In this document: in pieces, positions 43,991-53,584 of the stretch
How positions within the stretch are numbered: the first letter of the stretch is position 1
How the letters are laid out: each line of letters opens with the position of its first letter
Source: Anaerocolumna sp. AGMB13020
Lineage (GTDB): Bacteria > Bacillota > Clostridia > Lachnospirales > Lachnospiraceae
Assembly (NCBI RefSeq): GCF_033100115.1
Contig: NZ_CP136910.1
Span: 1,550,001 to 1,614,000, forward strand
Length of the DNA: 64,000 nucleotides
Direction of reading: 5' to 3'
Program-made: the position numbers and the translations under genes
Notes under the pieces: model-generated
Databases searched by the model: none
What the model was told of the DNA's origin: nothing
Seen by the model: the letters and a program-made list of their open reading frames with translations, nothing else

Positions 43991-44911
43991 TTAGGGCAGT
44001 ATGTTACCTGCTGCCAGATATATCTGATACCATTCCTCACGGGTCAGAGTTATTTCTGCTGCCTTCAGGCATTCCAGCAAACGTCCGAGATTCATGGTTC
44101 CGGTTACCGGCTGCATTTTAGCGGGATGACGCAGAAGCCAAGCCATAGCGATTGTTGTATTGCTGACACCATATTTATCGGCAATTTCATCTATCCTTTC
44201 ATTGAGCTTTGGAAATTTATCATTTCCCAGGAATACCCCTTCAAAAAAACCGTACTGAAAAGGTGACCAGGGCTGTATGGTAATGGAGTTTAATCTGCAA
44301 AAATCCAGCACACTTCCGTCACGGTTAACAGATCCCTCCTCCAGCATATTAACCTGAAGTCCCTGGGTTATCATAGTGGCATTGGTTATACTCAGCTGCA
44401 GCTGATTTGCTATAATCGGCTGCTTTAAAGAATTCTGAAGCAGCTGAATCTGATTGGGATTCTGATTTGATACACCAAAATTTCGTACCTTCCCGCTTTT
44501 CTCCAGCGTATCAAAGGCTTCTGCTACCTCTTCCGGTTCTACAAGGGCATCGGGACGATGCAGCAGCAGAATATCCAGATATTCTGTTTTCAGACGTTTC
44601 AGGATGCCGTCCACTGACTTAAGAATATGTTCTTTTGAGAAATCAAACATACGTCCCGGTACGATTCCGCATTTGGACTGTAATATCATCTTCTCACGCA
44701 GTTCAGAATTCATGTGGATGGCATCAGAGAATATCTCCTCACAAGCACCGCCTCCGTAAATATCTGCATGGTCAAAAAAATTGGCCCCGTTCTCCATGGC
44801 TGTACGGATGAACTTCTCTGCGTCTTCTTTTTCAAGGCCGTTAATGCGCATACACCCTACTGCTACTACAGGTACCTGTAAATTGGATTTGCCTAACTGA
44901 ATTGTTCTCAT
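43991..44911 (-). CDS. aldo/keto reductase
   Basis: A 306-residue NADPH-dependent TIM-barrel oxidoreductase. The catalytic tetrad is visible: Asp and Tyr in FFDHADIYGGG, Lys in MILQSKCGI and His in DILLLHRPD. The cofactor end has WLLRHPAKMQPVTGTMNLGR. The sequence resembles YdhF-like members that reduce small aldehydes or ketones. GGAGG lies 9 nt before ATG. Its promoter at 44980-45010 has the MerR-type 19-bp spacer, implying induction by a stress- or drug-sensing MerR protein, possibly the neighbour at 42881. Confidence 0.92.
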   Translation of the reverse strand: MRTIQLGKSNLQVPVVAVGCMRINGLEKEDAEKFIRTAMENGANFFDHADIYGGGACEEIFSDAIHMNSELREKMILQSKCGIVPGRMFDFSKEHILKSVDGILKRLKTEYLDILLLHRPDALVEPEEVAEAFDTLEKSGKVRNFGVSNQNPNQIQLLQNSLKQPIIANQLQLSITNATMITQGLQVNMLEEGSVNRDGSVLDFCRLNSITIQPWSPFQYGFFEGVFLGNDKFPKLNERIDEIADKYGVSNTTIAMAWLLRHPAKMQPVTGTMNLGRLLECLKAAEITLTREEWYQIYLAAGNILP

Positions 44912-44979
44912 TTTATATTTCCTCCTTCAAATAGAATGGTCTAAATCTAAAAATTTATGAATACCAGAAAGTAATTGTT

Positions 44980-45010
44980 ATTATAAACCGTACAGTTAAC
45001 TCTAGGTCAA
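44980..45010 (-). promoter_or_regulatory. MerR-type promoter/operator of the aldo/keto reductase gene
   Basis: TTGACC (45010-45005), a 19-bp spacer and TATAAT (44985-44980) on the minus strand. The spacer carries an imperfect palindrome centred on AGTTAACT. The rest of 44912-45219 holds short direct repeats (AAATAGACCTT twice near 45028-45049) and no gene. Confidence 0.75.
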
Positions 45011-45219
45011 GGGTTTACAGGTACATTCTATTTAAATAGACCTTAAATAGACCTTAAACCTTAAATAGAAAAGGTAATGAAAAGGTAAATTCGTGATTCA
45101 CCTATTAAATTCGTGTTAGAGGATTTAGTCTTGCACAATATATATCCAGGGTTATCTTAAGTCTTCTCAATGACAAGGTACATTTTACTGCTCCTATCAT
45201 ACTATAAAAAAAGGAAAAA

Positions 45220-45984
45220 ATGAAAGAATGTACTAATATGCATACTTTACCTATAGGTTCACATCCATATGAAATCCAGTCCGGTGATTCCTTATGGATG
45301 ATTTCTCAGCGTCATCATACCAGCATACAAGCAATTACCACTGTAAATCCCGGATTAGATGTGAACAGTTTATACATCGGTGATATCATTCTGGTTCCTC
45401 AAAGCTTTGATATCTACCGGATACCGGCACAGGAAATTTCTGAGGAGGACATTACAGAGGAAGTCTTGAGCAATCACTTGCGGATGCTTTGGGAGCAGCA
45501 TGTTTATTGGACTCGTCTGGTCATTCAAAGCATGGTCTTTCATCTTCCGGATACAGAACTCGTTACCGAACGTCTTCTTCGCAACCCCAAAGATTTTGAA
45601 GCCGCCTTAATCCCTTTTTATGGAGAAGATATTGCAGGAGAATTTGAAGAGTTGTTTACAACTCATCTTACAATTGCAGCCGACCTTATCAAAGCAGCTA
45701 TCGAAAACAACAGTACAGCTGCCTCCGATGCAGAAAAACTCTGGTATGAGAATGCCGACGAAATTGCAGCTTTTCTTGGCAGCATCAATCCCTTTTGGTC
45801 AGCTCAGGAATGGCAGAGAATGCTGTATGATCATCTTGCAATGACAAAAGACGAAGCCATTGATATGATTTCCAATAATTTCTCAGACAGCATTACAGAA
45901 TTTGATGATATAGAAAGTCAAGCACTGGATATGGCGGATATGATGATAGAGGGTATAATTAATCAGTTTCCAGAAAATTTCTAA
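45220..45984 (+). CDS. LysM domain protein
   Basis: A 254-residue protein without a classical signal peptide. One LysM domain lies at ~16-62 (YEIQSGDSLWMISQRHHTSI; VNPGLDVNSLYIGDIILVP). The helical C-terminal domain (~75-250) has HLRMLWEQHVYWTRLVIQSM, LPDTELVTERLLRNP and PFYGEDIAGEFEELFTTHLT. Similar LysM-plus-helical proteins are common in clostridia, sometimes associated with spores or cell surface, but their job is unknown. AAAGGA is 5 nt before ATG. Confidence 0.8.
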   Translation: MKECTNMHTLPIGSHPYEIQSGDSLWMISQRHHTSIQAITTVNPGLDVNSLYIGDIILVPQSFDIYRIPAQEISEEDITEEVLSNHLRMLWEQHVYWTRLVIQSMVFHLPDTELVTERLLRNPKDFEAALIPFYGEDIAGEFEELFTTHLTIAADLIKAAIENNSTAASDAEKLWYENADEIAAFLGSINPFWSAQEWQRMLYDHLAMTKDEAIDMISNNFSDSITEFDDIESQALDMADMMIEGIINQFPENF

Positions 45985-45996
45985 GGAAAAACCTTT

Positions 45997-46042
45997 GCTG
46001 CCATAGGAAAGGCAGCTCCCTTCCCCATATGAGGGGAAGGAG
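45997..46042. terminator. paired hairpins between convergent LysM and uvrA-like genes
   Basis: GCTGCC/GGCAGC (45997-46016) is followed by CTTCCCC/GGGGAAG (46020-46039). Neither has a strong U-tract; the placement between convergent genes suggests a termination or end-protection role. Confidence 0.4.
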
Positions 46043-46126
46043 TATAAGGTAAAACAATGAGCCTTCTTTCCTGCAAGGAAAAGAAACAGAACAAACAAGA
46101 GGTTAGAACCTCAAATCAATTTACGT

Positions 46127-49003
46127 CTATACAATGCCTATTACGTCTTTTAAATACATACCTGTATAGGATTGCTTCACCTTGCAGACTTGCTCCGGTG
46201 TCCCCTCAGCCACTACATAACCGCCCTGGCTGCCGCCTTCCGGCCCCATATCAATAATATAGTCTGCTGATTTGATTACATCCATATGATGTTCAATAAC
46301 AATAACTGAATGCCCTTTGTCTACCAGCTTGTTTAAGCTTAATAAGAGCTTCTGGATATCGGACAAGTGAAGACCGGTGGTTGGCTCATCCAGAATATAG
46401 AGATTGTGAGCACCTTTCTTAATCTTTGCCAGTTCATAAGCCAGCTTCACCCTCTGGGCTTCTCCGCCGGAGAGCGTGGTAGAACTCTGCCCCAGACACA
46501 TATAACCAAGCCCCAGTTCATTCATGATCCCCAGCTTATGCCTCAGGTAATTGTTGTCTGAAAAGAACTCGCAGGCCTCCTCCACAGTCATATCAAGTAC
46601 ATCCGCAATGTTTTTCCCATGGTACTTTATCTCCAGCCCTTCTTCTGAGAACCTGAGACCTTTACAGATTGGGCAGACTGTCTCAATATCCGCCATAAAC
46701 TGTAGGTTTGTTACAATTACACCATCGCCGGAGCAGTGCTCACAGCGGGTTCCTCCTGCATGGGTCAGGCTGAAATCAATTGCCCGATAGCCTTTCTTAA
46801 GGGCTTCTGGTAAAGAAGCAAAAAGTTCTCTGATTTTATCGTAGATACCGATATAGGTAGCCGGATTGGATTTGGAATTTCTCCCGATAGGTGTCTGATC
46901 GATATTGATAATATTATTAATAAGGCTGGCACCAAAGAGAAAATCATGCTCTCCGGCAGTTATTCTTGCCCCTGTCATATCTATTTTTAATTGCTTATAG
47001 AGAATCTGATTAATCAGGGAGCTCTTTCCTGAACCGGAAACTCCCGTTATACATACAAATACTCCCAAAGGAATGTCAAGATCTACATTTTTCAGATTGT
47101 TTTCCCTGGCTCCCTGTATGGAGATATAATCGTCTCCAAGGCTTCGCCGTCTCATAGGTACTTCTATCTTAGCTTCACCAGATAAATACTTTCCGGTTAC
47201 AGACAGTTTTTCTTTCATGATATCCTTCATTGTACCCTGTGCTACGACATTTCCACCGTGAATACCAGGTCCGGGGCCGATTTCGATAATATGATCCGCA
47301 CTTTTGATTGTATCAAGATCATGTTCCACTACAATAACCGTATTACCGATATCTCTGAGTTTTTTCATGGTCTCAATTACCTTAAAGGAGTCCCTGGAAT
47401 GAAGTCCGATGCTGGGCTCGTCCATAACATACAGCATTCCCATCAGCTCACTGCTGATCTGGGTGGACATCTTAATTCTCTGCATTTCACCACCGGATAT
47501 GCTGTCACTTCTGCGGTTAAGGCTGATATAATGAAGACCGATATCAATCAATAGATTTAGTCTGTTGGTGATTTCTCTTATAATCGTAGCTGCCACATCC
47601 TGGATTTCTCTATCAAAGGTAATAGAGTTTAAGAATTCCATCAGCTCCGGCAGCTGTAACCTGCACAGTTCATCAATGTTCTTTCCGCCTACGGTAATTA
47701 ACAGGCGCTGTTTCTTTAACCTTGCGCCATGGCATTCCGGGCATACCTTTTCTATCATACACTCTTTGATAAAGTTTGGTTCAAAGGCTTCAGTTGTAGA
47801 AGTTTTACGGATGTAATGCTTATACCAGCTTTCCAATTCATGTACAAATCCCCAGAACGGCCGTTCTCTACCAGTTATCCAATTCTTCTTGGTGGAAAAA
47901 GGAGGCTGCTGCATCTTTACAAGTTCACCTTTTGTACCATAAAAGAGAATGTCACAGATTTCTTTCGGCAGCTCATGAAAGGGAGTATCCAGACTGAAGC
48001 CGTATTGCTGTGACAGGCTGTACATAACCACGGATCGGTAGCTATCTTTTCCCGAAGTATTATAGACTGTATTCTTTAATGCTCCTTTGCTGATGCTCTT
48101 CTCCGGAGAGACTACCAGAAATCGCGGTTCCACAACATAGGAAAGCCCTACTCCCATACAGGTTCTGCAGGCACTGGCAGGTGTATTGAAGGAAAAGTGG
48201 AAGGGCTGCATATCACATAAGAAGAAATGGTGCTCCGTACAGGCAAAGTTCTCATAAAAGGAATCCGCTACTCCGCCGATGACCTCAACCTTTATCATGA
48301 TATCTTCTTCCAGGGAAAGCATAGCCGCTTCAATGGACTTAGCAATCTGGATGTAATTATCCCCTTTTAAGGTAAAACGGTCGATTACCAGCTCCAGCTG
48401 ATATTCCTTTCTCTCGTCCAGCTCCTTTTTATCTGCCAGGGAGAAGGGTTCCCCGTCTACCAGCAGATTCTTATACCCCTTTTCCCGCAGCTCATCGATG
48501 GTATAACTGTAATCTTCTCCAAAAATCTTATTTATGGGAGCTCTCAGTTCCACAACCGTCCCCGAGGGCAAGGTTGTTATATGCTCTGCTATCTGCGCTG
48601 CGGACAGCTGCTTCAGCGGTTTAGAGCATACCGGGCATTTGCCTGCGCCGGCTGTTGCATACAATAGCCTGAGATAATCACTGATATCCGTTACCGTTCC
48701 AACTGTTGATCTGGGGTTGTTGTTGGATTTCTTCTGCTCAATGGCAATAACCGGTGACAGGCCTCTTACATAATCAACCTTTGCTTTCTTAAGCTGACTG
48801 ATACGGCTTTTGGCAAAAGTTGAGATGGAATCCAGAAACCGCCTCTGGCCCTCCCCATACACTACATCAAAAGCAAGAGAGGACTTACCTGACCCGGATA
48901 CTCCGGTAATGACCGTTAACTTATCCCTTGGAATCTCTACTGAGATATTTTTAAGATTATTCTGTCTGGCTCCGGCTATTTCAATGGTGGTACGTACTGA
49001 CAT
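46127..49003 (-). CDS. UvrA-like ABC ATPase (excinuclease subunit A homologue)
   Basis: A 958-residue protein with two UvrA-type ATPase halves. Walker A GVSGSGKSS occurs at ~34 and ~655, and signatures SISGGEMQRIKMS and TLSGGEAQRVKLA occur with Walker B motifs LYVMDEPSIGLH and LYILDEPTTGLH. Zinc-binding Cys pairs are present (KCPVCSKPL; CEHCSGDG...CPICKG). UvrA finds bulky DNA lesions and loads UvrB. The divergence from canonical sequence (QKKSNNNPRSTVGTVTDISD) and the absence of uvrB or uvrC nearby suggest a paralogue, perhaps of the drug-resistance UvrA type. AAAGGAG lies before ATG. Confidence 0.85.
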   Translation of the reverse strand: MSVRTTIEIAGARQNNLKNISVEIPRDKLTVITGVSGSGKSSLAFDVVYGEGQRRFLDSISTFAKSRISQLKKAKVDYVRGLSPVIAIEQKKSNNNPRSTVGTVTDISDYLRLLYATAGAGKCPVCSKPLKQLSAAQIAEHITTLPSGTVVELRAPINKIFGEDYSYTIDELREKGYKNLLVDGEPFSLADKKELDERKEYQLELVIDRFTLKGDNYIQIAKSIEAAMLSLEEDIMIKVEVIGGVADSFYENFACTEHHFFLCDMQPFHFSFNTPASACRTCMGVGLSYVVEPRFLVVSPEKSISKGALKNTVYNTSGKDSYRSVVMYSLSQQYGFSLDTPFHELPKEICDILFYGTKGELVKMQQPPFSTKKNWITGRERPFWGFVHELESWYKHYIRKTSTTEAFEPNFIKECMIEKVCPECHGARLKKQRLLITVGGKNIDELCRLQLPELMEFLNSITFDREIQDVAATIIREITNRLNLLIDIGLHYISLNRRSDSISGGEMQRIKMSTQISSELMGMLYVMDEPSIGLHSRDSFKVIETMKKLRDIGNTVIVVEHDLDTIKSADHIIEIGPGPGIHGGNVVAQGTMKDIMKEKLSVTGKYLSGEAKIEVPMRRRSLGDDYISIQGARENNLKNVDLDIPLGVFVCITGVSGSGKSSLINQILYKQLKIDMTGARITAGEHDFLFGASLINNIINIDQTPIGRNSKSNPATYIGIYDKIRELFASLPEALKKGYRAIDFSLTHAGGTRCEHCSGDGVIVTNLQFMADIETVCPICKGLRFSEEGLEIKYHGKNIADVLDMTVEEACEFFSDNNYLRHKLGIMNELGLGYMCLGQSSTTLSGGEAQRVKLAYELAKIKKGAHNLYILDEPTTGLHLSDIQKLLLSLNKLVDKGHSVIVIEHHMDVIKSADYIIDMGPEGGSQGGYVVAEGTPEQVCKVKQSYTGMYLKDVIGIV

Positions 49004-49033
49004 AAAATGTCTCCTTTCTCATTCTGATAAACA

Positions 49034-49951
49034 TCAGGGTATATATAGAAATCCCAATTCCTCTACTGCGGGTTTGCTTTTCGGAGTTATTCTTATGGTC
49101 TGTGATACCTTCTCCAGGACCCCTTTCTCTGTGAGATATTCGAAGATAGATACAATGAAATGCCCTGTTGTATGAAAATGATTTGTTATCATGGTAAGTG
49201 TCTTGATTTCTCCATCCTTCATATAATCTATTACCGGTTCAGCGATTGCCTCCAGATTCGCTTCCAGAAAACTGTCTATCAGGTTAATGCACCGCACGAC
49301 CTCCTCCTCACTGTAATGGCCTGACATGGCCTCCTGATAAAAGGGAGTAAGCAGCTCCGGAGAAAGGGAAATTGCCTGTAATATCGCTTCTCTGCTTGGC
49401 GCTTCACCATTCTTACAAACTTCAATTCTGGCAATAAGTTCTGCGGCTTTTAGTATATAATACTGCGCATAGAGAGGATTCTTCTTCACCTTAATCCACT
49501 TCTGACATTTCTCACTGGTTGCCACCAGTTCACAGGCAACTAAGAAGATAAAATAATTGATATCACTTTTGTCCAGCTGTTTCATCTCTTCATAATAACT
49601 TTCAAGACTGTCATCTGAGGTATATACCATCCTGCCCCTGGAATAATAAGACTGAAGAAAACTTCCTCCTTTCATTTGCTCAAAACCTCTTTTAAAATCA
49701 CTGCGGGTAGTCAGATTGATATTGATTAAAATATCATCTTCCGTTATACAATAAGAAGTCGTCTTAAGAATCTGATCCCTGACAATCACAGTAGTATCGA
49801 TATCACTCTTTTCCCAAACTAAATCATAGGCCAGACTTCCGCAAACAATAACAGCAATTACATTGGGATCACTCTTTACCTTCTTCACAAAGCTGTCTAC
49901 TGCGGCGTTATACTTGTCCTGCACCTTATTACTTTGATTACTATTTGACAT
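49034..49951 (-). CDS. nucleotidyltransferase-fold protein
   Basis: A 305-residue protein. The N-terminal pol-beta-type domain (~12-110) has the signature VIVCGSLAYDLVWEKSDIDT (GS-x10-DxD), which binds Mg-NTP. A helical middle follows, then a C-terminal winged-helix-like segment (FIVSIFEYLTEKGVLEKVSQ). Relatives add nucleotides to drugs or RNA, but substrate cannot be predicted. GGGAGG precedes ATG. It lies 30 bp upstream of the UvrA-like gene in the same direction, so they are probably one operon. Confidence 0.75.
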   Translation of the reverse strand: MSNSNQSNKVQDKYNAAVDSFVKKVKSDPNVIAVIVCGSLAYDLVWEKSDIDTTVIVRDQILKTTSYCITEDDILININLTTRSDFKRGFEQMKGGSFLQSYYSRGRMVYTSDDSLESYYEEMKQLDKSDINYFIFLVACELVATSEKCQKWIKVKKNPLYAQYYILKAAELIARIEVCKNGEAPSREAILQAISLSPELLTPFYQEAMSGHYSEEEVVRCINLIDSFLEANLEAIAEPVIDYMKDGEIKTLTMITNHFHTTGHFIVSIFEYLTEKGVLEKVSQTIRITPKSKPAVEELGFLYIP

Positions 49952-50006
49952 CTGCCCTCCCTCTTTTGCTAAAGAAAACTACTTTAAAACTTTTCCAGCA
50001 AAACAC

Positions 50007-50034
50007 TTGTTCTTGTTTTTCCATGTGGTATAAT
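50007..50034 (+). promoter_or_regulatory. promoter of the AraC/GyrI-like regulator gene
   Basis: TTGTTC (50007-50012), a 16-bp spacer and a consensus TATAAT (50029-50034), 55 bp before the start codon. Confidence 0.5.
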
Positions 50035-50089
50035 TATACTGAGTCCAGAAGGAAAATAACGGACAAAAATTGCTGGGTTAAGGGGGTCT

Positions 50090-50980
50090 ATGGATAATTA
50101 TCTTTTATCGATTATTAAAAACACCACAGAATATATTGAAGAGAATCTTCTGGAGGAATTGAATCTGGATAATATCTCAGAGAACGTCAACATCTCAAAA
50201 TTTCACCTGCTGCGTATCTGGAAAGGTGCTACCGGCACAGGTCTTATGGAGTATGTACGCAGACGAAGGATTGCATGCTCTATCAAGGATTTGATAAGTG
50301 AATATAACAGCATAGAATTTATTTCATCAAAATATTCCTTTGGCTGCGCACATACCTACAGCAGACTTTTTAAGGAAGAGTTTGGAACCACTCCCACCAA
50401 GTGGCGAAGACAGCCTTTTGCCCTCTCTATTATGGATCGTTTCAATGCAGACTTTATGAGCAAAGCCGGAGAAGGACTTATGTCCTTTCTTTCCATTACC
50501 GTATTTCCAGCTTTTAAGATAGCCGGATATGAATTTACGATAGATAGGGAAGAGAACGATAAGAAGCAGCTGGCAACCCAATATGGGGTTGATTTCTTTT
50601 ATAATCACAGGCTGCAGATAGCAAATCCTGTAAACAAAGATATCTATATTGGCTATACCGCCATCCCAGGTAAAGAGGCTTCTTTCTCCTATTACCAGCC
50701 TTCCCTGATGGTGGATCAGAACAGTATACTGCCTCCTGATATGATAACAAAGAAAATAAAGACCCACAAATACGGGGTCTTTAAATACATGGGTCCTCAC
50801 AGGCCTGAAGAGCTTTCCTCCAGAACCTTAAAGGCGATCTGGGATTACATTTATAGCACCTGGATACCTACAATGGAATTCGAGCTTGAGGAATTGTTTC
50901 ATTTTGAGTATGTAGACTATTCCAAGTGCAATAAACAATATTGTGAATGTGAACTGTATTATCCGATATCACAGATATAA
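50090..50980 (+). CDS. AraC family regulator with GyrI-like effector domain
   Basis: A 296-residue protein with an N-terminal AraC double helix-turn-helix (LLEELNLDNISENVNISKFH; FISSKYSFGCAHTYSRLFKE EFGTTPTKWR, ~15-105). A C-terminal GyrI-like domain follows (~130-296: FPAFKIAGYEFTI, HKYGVFKYMGPHR, EELFHFEYVDY, CECELYYPI). This order is the Rob/BmrR-like small-molecule-sensing type. AAGGGGG lies 3 nt before ATG. It is divergent from the nucleotidyltransferase/UvrA-like pair, which it may control. Confidence 0.88.
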   Translation: MDNYLLSIIKNTTEYIEENLLEELNLDNISENVNISKFHLLRIWKGATGTGLMEYVRRRRIACSIKDLISEYNSIEFISSKYSFGCAHTYSRLFKEEFGTTPTKWRRQPFALSIMDRFNADFMSKAGEGLMSFLSITVFPAFKIAGYEFTIDREENDKKQLATQYGVDFFYNHRLQIANPVNKDIYIGYTAIPGKEASFSYYQPSLMVDQNSILPPDMITKKIKTHKYGVFKYMGPHRPEELSSRTLKAIWDYIYSTWIPTMEFELEELFHFEYVDYSKCNKQYCECELYYPISQI

Positions 50981-51104
50981 GGAACTTTCCTGCCGGACCT
51001 GTTCGGAATTTGCTATTATCCAGTTATATCTAAGCTAACTTTAAGTTATGAATAACAACAGTTATTCAGCAGCTATATCCGGGCAGGAGAGAGGAGCACT
51101 GTCA

Positions 51105-51941
51105 TTATGACATTATATATGAGAAAATATAATGGTTATCAGCCGGTGGTTTGACTCCTGTATCTGAGATTTTTTCAAATTTTCCGTGGAGCTCCTTTTC
51201 CAGTGCAGCCACATGAAAATGGCAGGCAGCGATACCGATATCCACTCTTTGGATATCAAGGGACAGCTTGTCACTATACCCCGGAGCTTTTGCTTCATAA
51301 AAATGAAAGCCATTGTTCGCTTTTATAATTCTCCAGGGCTGTTTATTACTGGCTGACGGACCCAGACGTACCATTTCTAAAGGAAAAGCAAATTCTTTTG
51401 CTTCCTCCTGTGTTAATGGAACTGAAAAATCCTTCAGGAAAAAGAGTTCGTTCCAGTTCTTACGCTGATCCGATTTTGCTATTTTTCTTATAAGTGTATC
51501 TGTAAGTCTCTTTTTCTCCAAGGGATAACCTATTGGCGAGATTGCAGGAAACAATTCATTAGCCTTCACCTCCAGGGCATTGGAGAATTGATTCCGGTTA
51601 AAGGTTCCCCCAAGCCAGCAGGTTCCGATTCCCAGGTTCGCCAAATACAAAATCAGCTTTTCAAAGGAATAGCCTACAGCCTCCAGATTCAAATCAGCTT
51701 CTGATACTGTTGCTCCAATGTAATCCCTGGCACCTTTTATTACACCATATGTGCCCAATTTTTCATTTGAAGATGCTGTTTCCAGAAGCTGGAGTGTGAC
51801 CTCCACGGAAAAAGGATTTGATAAAGCAGCTATATATTCCTTAATCTGTTGCTTTAACTTGCTATCAAGAGGTTTATCTTCATAGGTTCTAATACTGGAA
51901 CGCAATTTTACTGTTTTTTCAACAGGAAATTCTAATTTCAT
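51105..51941 (-). CDS. nitroreductase-like protein (TM1586 type)
   Basis: A 278-residue flavoprotein-like protein with a tandem nitroreductase fold. The first half contains KLRSSIRTYEDKPLDSKLKQ and LANLGIGTCWLGGTFNRNQF; the second contains LEMVRLGPSASNKQPWRIIK and SLDIQRVDIGIAACHFHVAA. FMN-dependent reduction of nitro compounds or quinones is the family role, though TM1586-type members are poorly characterised. AAAGGAG precedes ATG. It is downstream of the ArsR gene by 11 bp and so under its control. Confidence 0.82.
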   Translation of the reverse strand: MKLEFPVEKTVKLRSSIRTYEDKPLDSKLKQQIKEYIAALSNPFSVEVTLQLLETASSNEKLGTYGVIKGARDYIGATVSEADLNLEAVGYSFEKLILYLANLGIGTCWLGGTFNRNQFSNALEVKANELFPAISPIGYPLEKKRLTDTLIRKIAKSDQRKNWNELFFLKDFSVPLTQEEAKEFAFPLEMVRLGPSASNKQPWRIIKANNGFHFYEAKAPGYSDKLSLDIQRVDIGIAACHFHVAALEKELHGKFEKISDTGVKPPADNHYIFSYIMS

Positions 51942-51952
51942 ATCTTACTCCT

Positions 51953-52306
51953 TTACTGGCTGCCTTTACTGGCAGGTGCTTTTTCAATAATTTCGTTTAC
52001 ATGCTGAAGTATTTTCATCAGCTTGTTAAGCTCAGTCTTCCTCGAATCAAGGAAATAATAATTCTTAGTTCCTTCACGCCTCATTCCGATAATCCCAGCC
52101 TCTTTTAAAATCTGCAGATGATGAGAGACAGCCGGTCTTGACAAATTAGTTTTCTTTGTAATCTCACCAACTCTGACTCCTTTGCAATCACACTCTAATA
52201 GGGTTATGATAATATGTTGTCTTGTCTCATCGCCTATTGCACTTAGGGATTTCTGACAATCTTTGAATTCCTTGGTTAATTGCCTAATTTCATTCGTATC
52301 AATCAT
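51953..52306 (-). CDS. ArsR family transcriptional regulator
   Basis: A 117-residue winged helix-turn-helix repressor. LSAIGDETRQHIIITLLECD, ITKKTNLSRPAVSHHLQILK EAGIIGMRREGTKNYYFLD are the core. No Cys metal site of the ELCVCDL type is present at helix 3, so the ligand is probably not a heavy metal bound in the classical way. AAGGGGG is 4 nt before ATG. It is first in an operon with the nitroreductase. An inverted repeat surrounds its promoter. Confidence 0.9.
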   Translation of the reverse strand: MIDTNEIRQLTKEFKDCQKSLSAIGDETRQHIIITLLECDCKGVRVGEITKKTNLSRPAVSHHLQILKEAGIIGMRREGTKNYYFLDSRKTELNKLMKILQHVNEIIEKAPASKGSQ

Positions 52307-52319
52307 ATAACCCCCTTCT

Positions 52320-52365
52320 ATTAATTGGATTAATCCTTTCGACCATTATATCACAAACCAATTAA
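52320..52365 (-). promoter_or_regulatory. promoter and operator of the arsR-nitroreductase operon
   Basis: The -10 TATAAT (52350-52345) lies between TTAATTGG (52321-52328) and its inverted copy CCAATTAA (52358-52365). A second dyad ATTAAT-TGG-ATTAAT spans 52320-52334. Repressor binding here would block polymerase. Confidence 0.6.
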
Positions 52366-52430
52366 AAGAAAGTAATGGGAAAGAAAATCGAGACCATTAT
52401 TTTGTATGACAAATTCTGCTCTCTATTACA

Positions 52431-53411
52431 TTAACCCCAGATTGCCTTCATTTCTTCATTATTCTGCAATAGTTCCTCCAGGGTTCCGATTCCATCAATC
52501 CTGCCGTCTTTCATAACGACTATCTGGTCTGCCTGTTTTAAAGCCAGCCTGCGGTTGGATACCACAAGACAGGTGGCAGAACGCTCTGCAAATAATCGCT
52601 GCCAGAGTTTGCTTTCTGTCTCTACGTCCAGGGCACTGGATATATCATCAAATACCCTTAGGCTTGATCTTCTTGCAAACATTCTGGCAACGGCCACTCT
52701 CTGAATTTGTCCGCCGGATAGTTTAACCCCTCTTGGTCCGATAATGGTCTCAAGCCCCTGTTCCAGCTGCAGAATATCCTCCTCAAATACAGCACGGTGC
52801 AGAGCTTCCTTGATATCAGTTTCTTCTTCTCTTAATCCGAATAGGATGTTGTTCCTCACACTGTCACTTACAAGCCTTGGTATCTGCGGGGTATAGGAAC
52901 AATGGGGATGGATAAGAAAATCTCCAGGAGTTTTTAGTTCCTTCCCGTTCCAGGAGATACTTCCTCTCTGAGCAGGCAGAAGACCTAAGAGCACCTTTAA
53001 CAAGGAGAAAAAGTTAAATAAGGCATTTACATCTCCATCAATCCGTTCTACCAGCTCACCGGAGGGATGCTCTTTAAAATAATTCATATCCAGGGTCAGG
53101 CAGTGTTTTACCAGGTCCCGTCTTAAAGTATTTGTGGTTCTCCAACCGATATTCTGACTGAGGTAAGTGGAAGCAATTGCTAATAATTGCTGCATAAAAG
53201 CTGCCAATATAAAGAGGATTGCAGCTTTTATGAGCAGCTCCATGGATTTATTCTTTTCAATACCGTCAATAAAAAAACTGATAATCATCGGATTAACTAG
53301 CTGCAATATTATACTTACTGCTAATACCAGCGCCAGCAAAACCAAATGCAGACTGCTGTTCTTCAGGTATTTCGCCAGTAAGGTTCCATATTTTTTAATT
53401 GATAATTTCAT
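52431..53411 (-). pseudogene. ABC exporter gene with internal in-frame deletion (no Walker A)
   Basis: The 326-residue frame is intact but is missing the middle of an ABC exporter. Residues 1-~135 form the first two or three membrane helices (LVLLALVLAVSIILQLVNPM; RTTNTLRRDLVKHCLTLDMN YFKEHPSGEL) up to DVNALFNFFS. It then jumps to LLKVLLGLLPAQRGSISWNG, which normally follows the P-loop. The remaining helices and Walker A (GxxGSGKST) are absent, while the signature KLSGGQIQRVAVARM and Walker B (LRVFDDISSALD) remain. It cannot bind ATP normally. It sits behind an elaborate attenuator-like leader. Confidence 0.85.
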
Positions 53412-53456
53412 GTAACTGAAAGGTTCCTTTCTAAAGATGATTTCCGGCCAACAAAA

Positions 53457-53484
53457 AAGACGCAGTATCTGTTCACTGCGTCTT
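53457..53484 (-). terminator. intrinsic terminator of the ABC-gene leader
   Basis: AAGACGCAGT/ACTGCGTCTT with an 8-nt loop, followed by TTTTTT on the minus strand, 46 bp before the ABC gene start. Its right arm shares CAGATACTGCG with the hairpin at 53590-53615, so alternative pairing is possible. Confidence 0.8.
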
Positions 53485-53493
53485 CTTCCGGCA

Positions 53494-53556
53494 GATTAAC
53501 CTTATGGTTAATCTCATATCTGTCTCACAGCTGTGTGCTTTAGCTCTAGCACACAG
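53494..53556 (-). promoter_or_regulatory. two internal leader hairpins
   Basis: GATTAACC/GGTTAATC (53494-53513) and CTGTGTGCT/AGCACACAG (53531-53556) lie between the two terminator-like hairpins. Confidence 0.6.
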
Positions 53557-53584
53557 AAGTTCATACTTATGCCCGAATGATATT

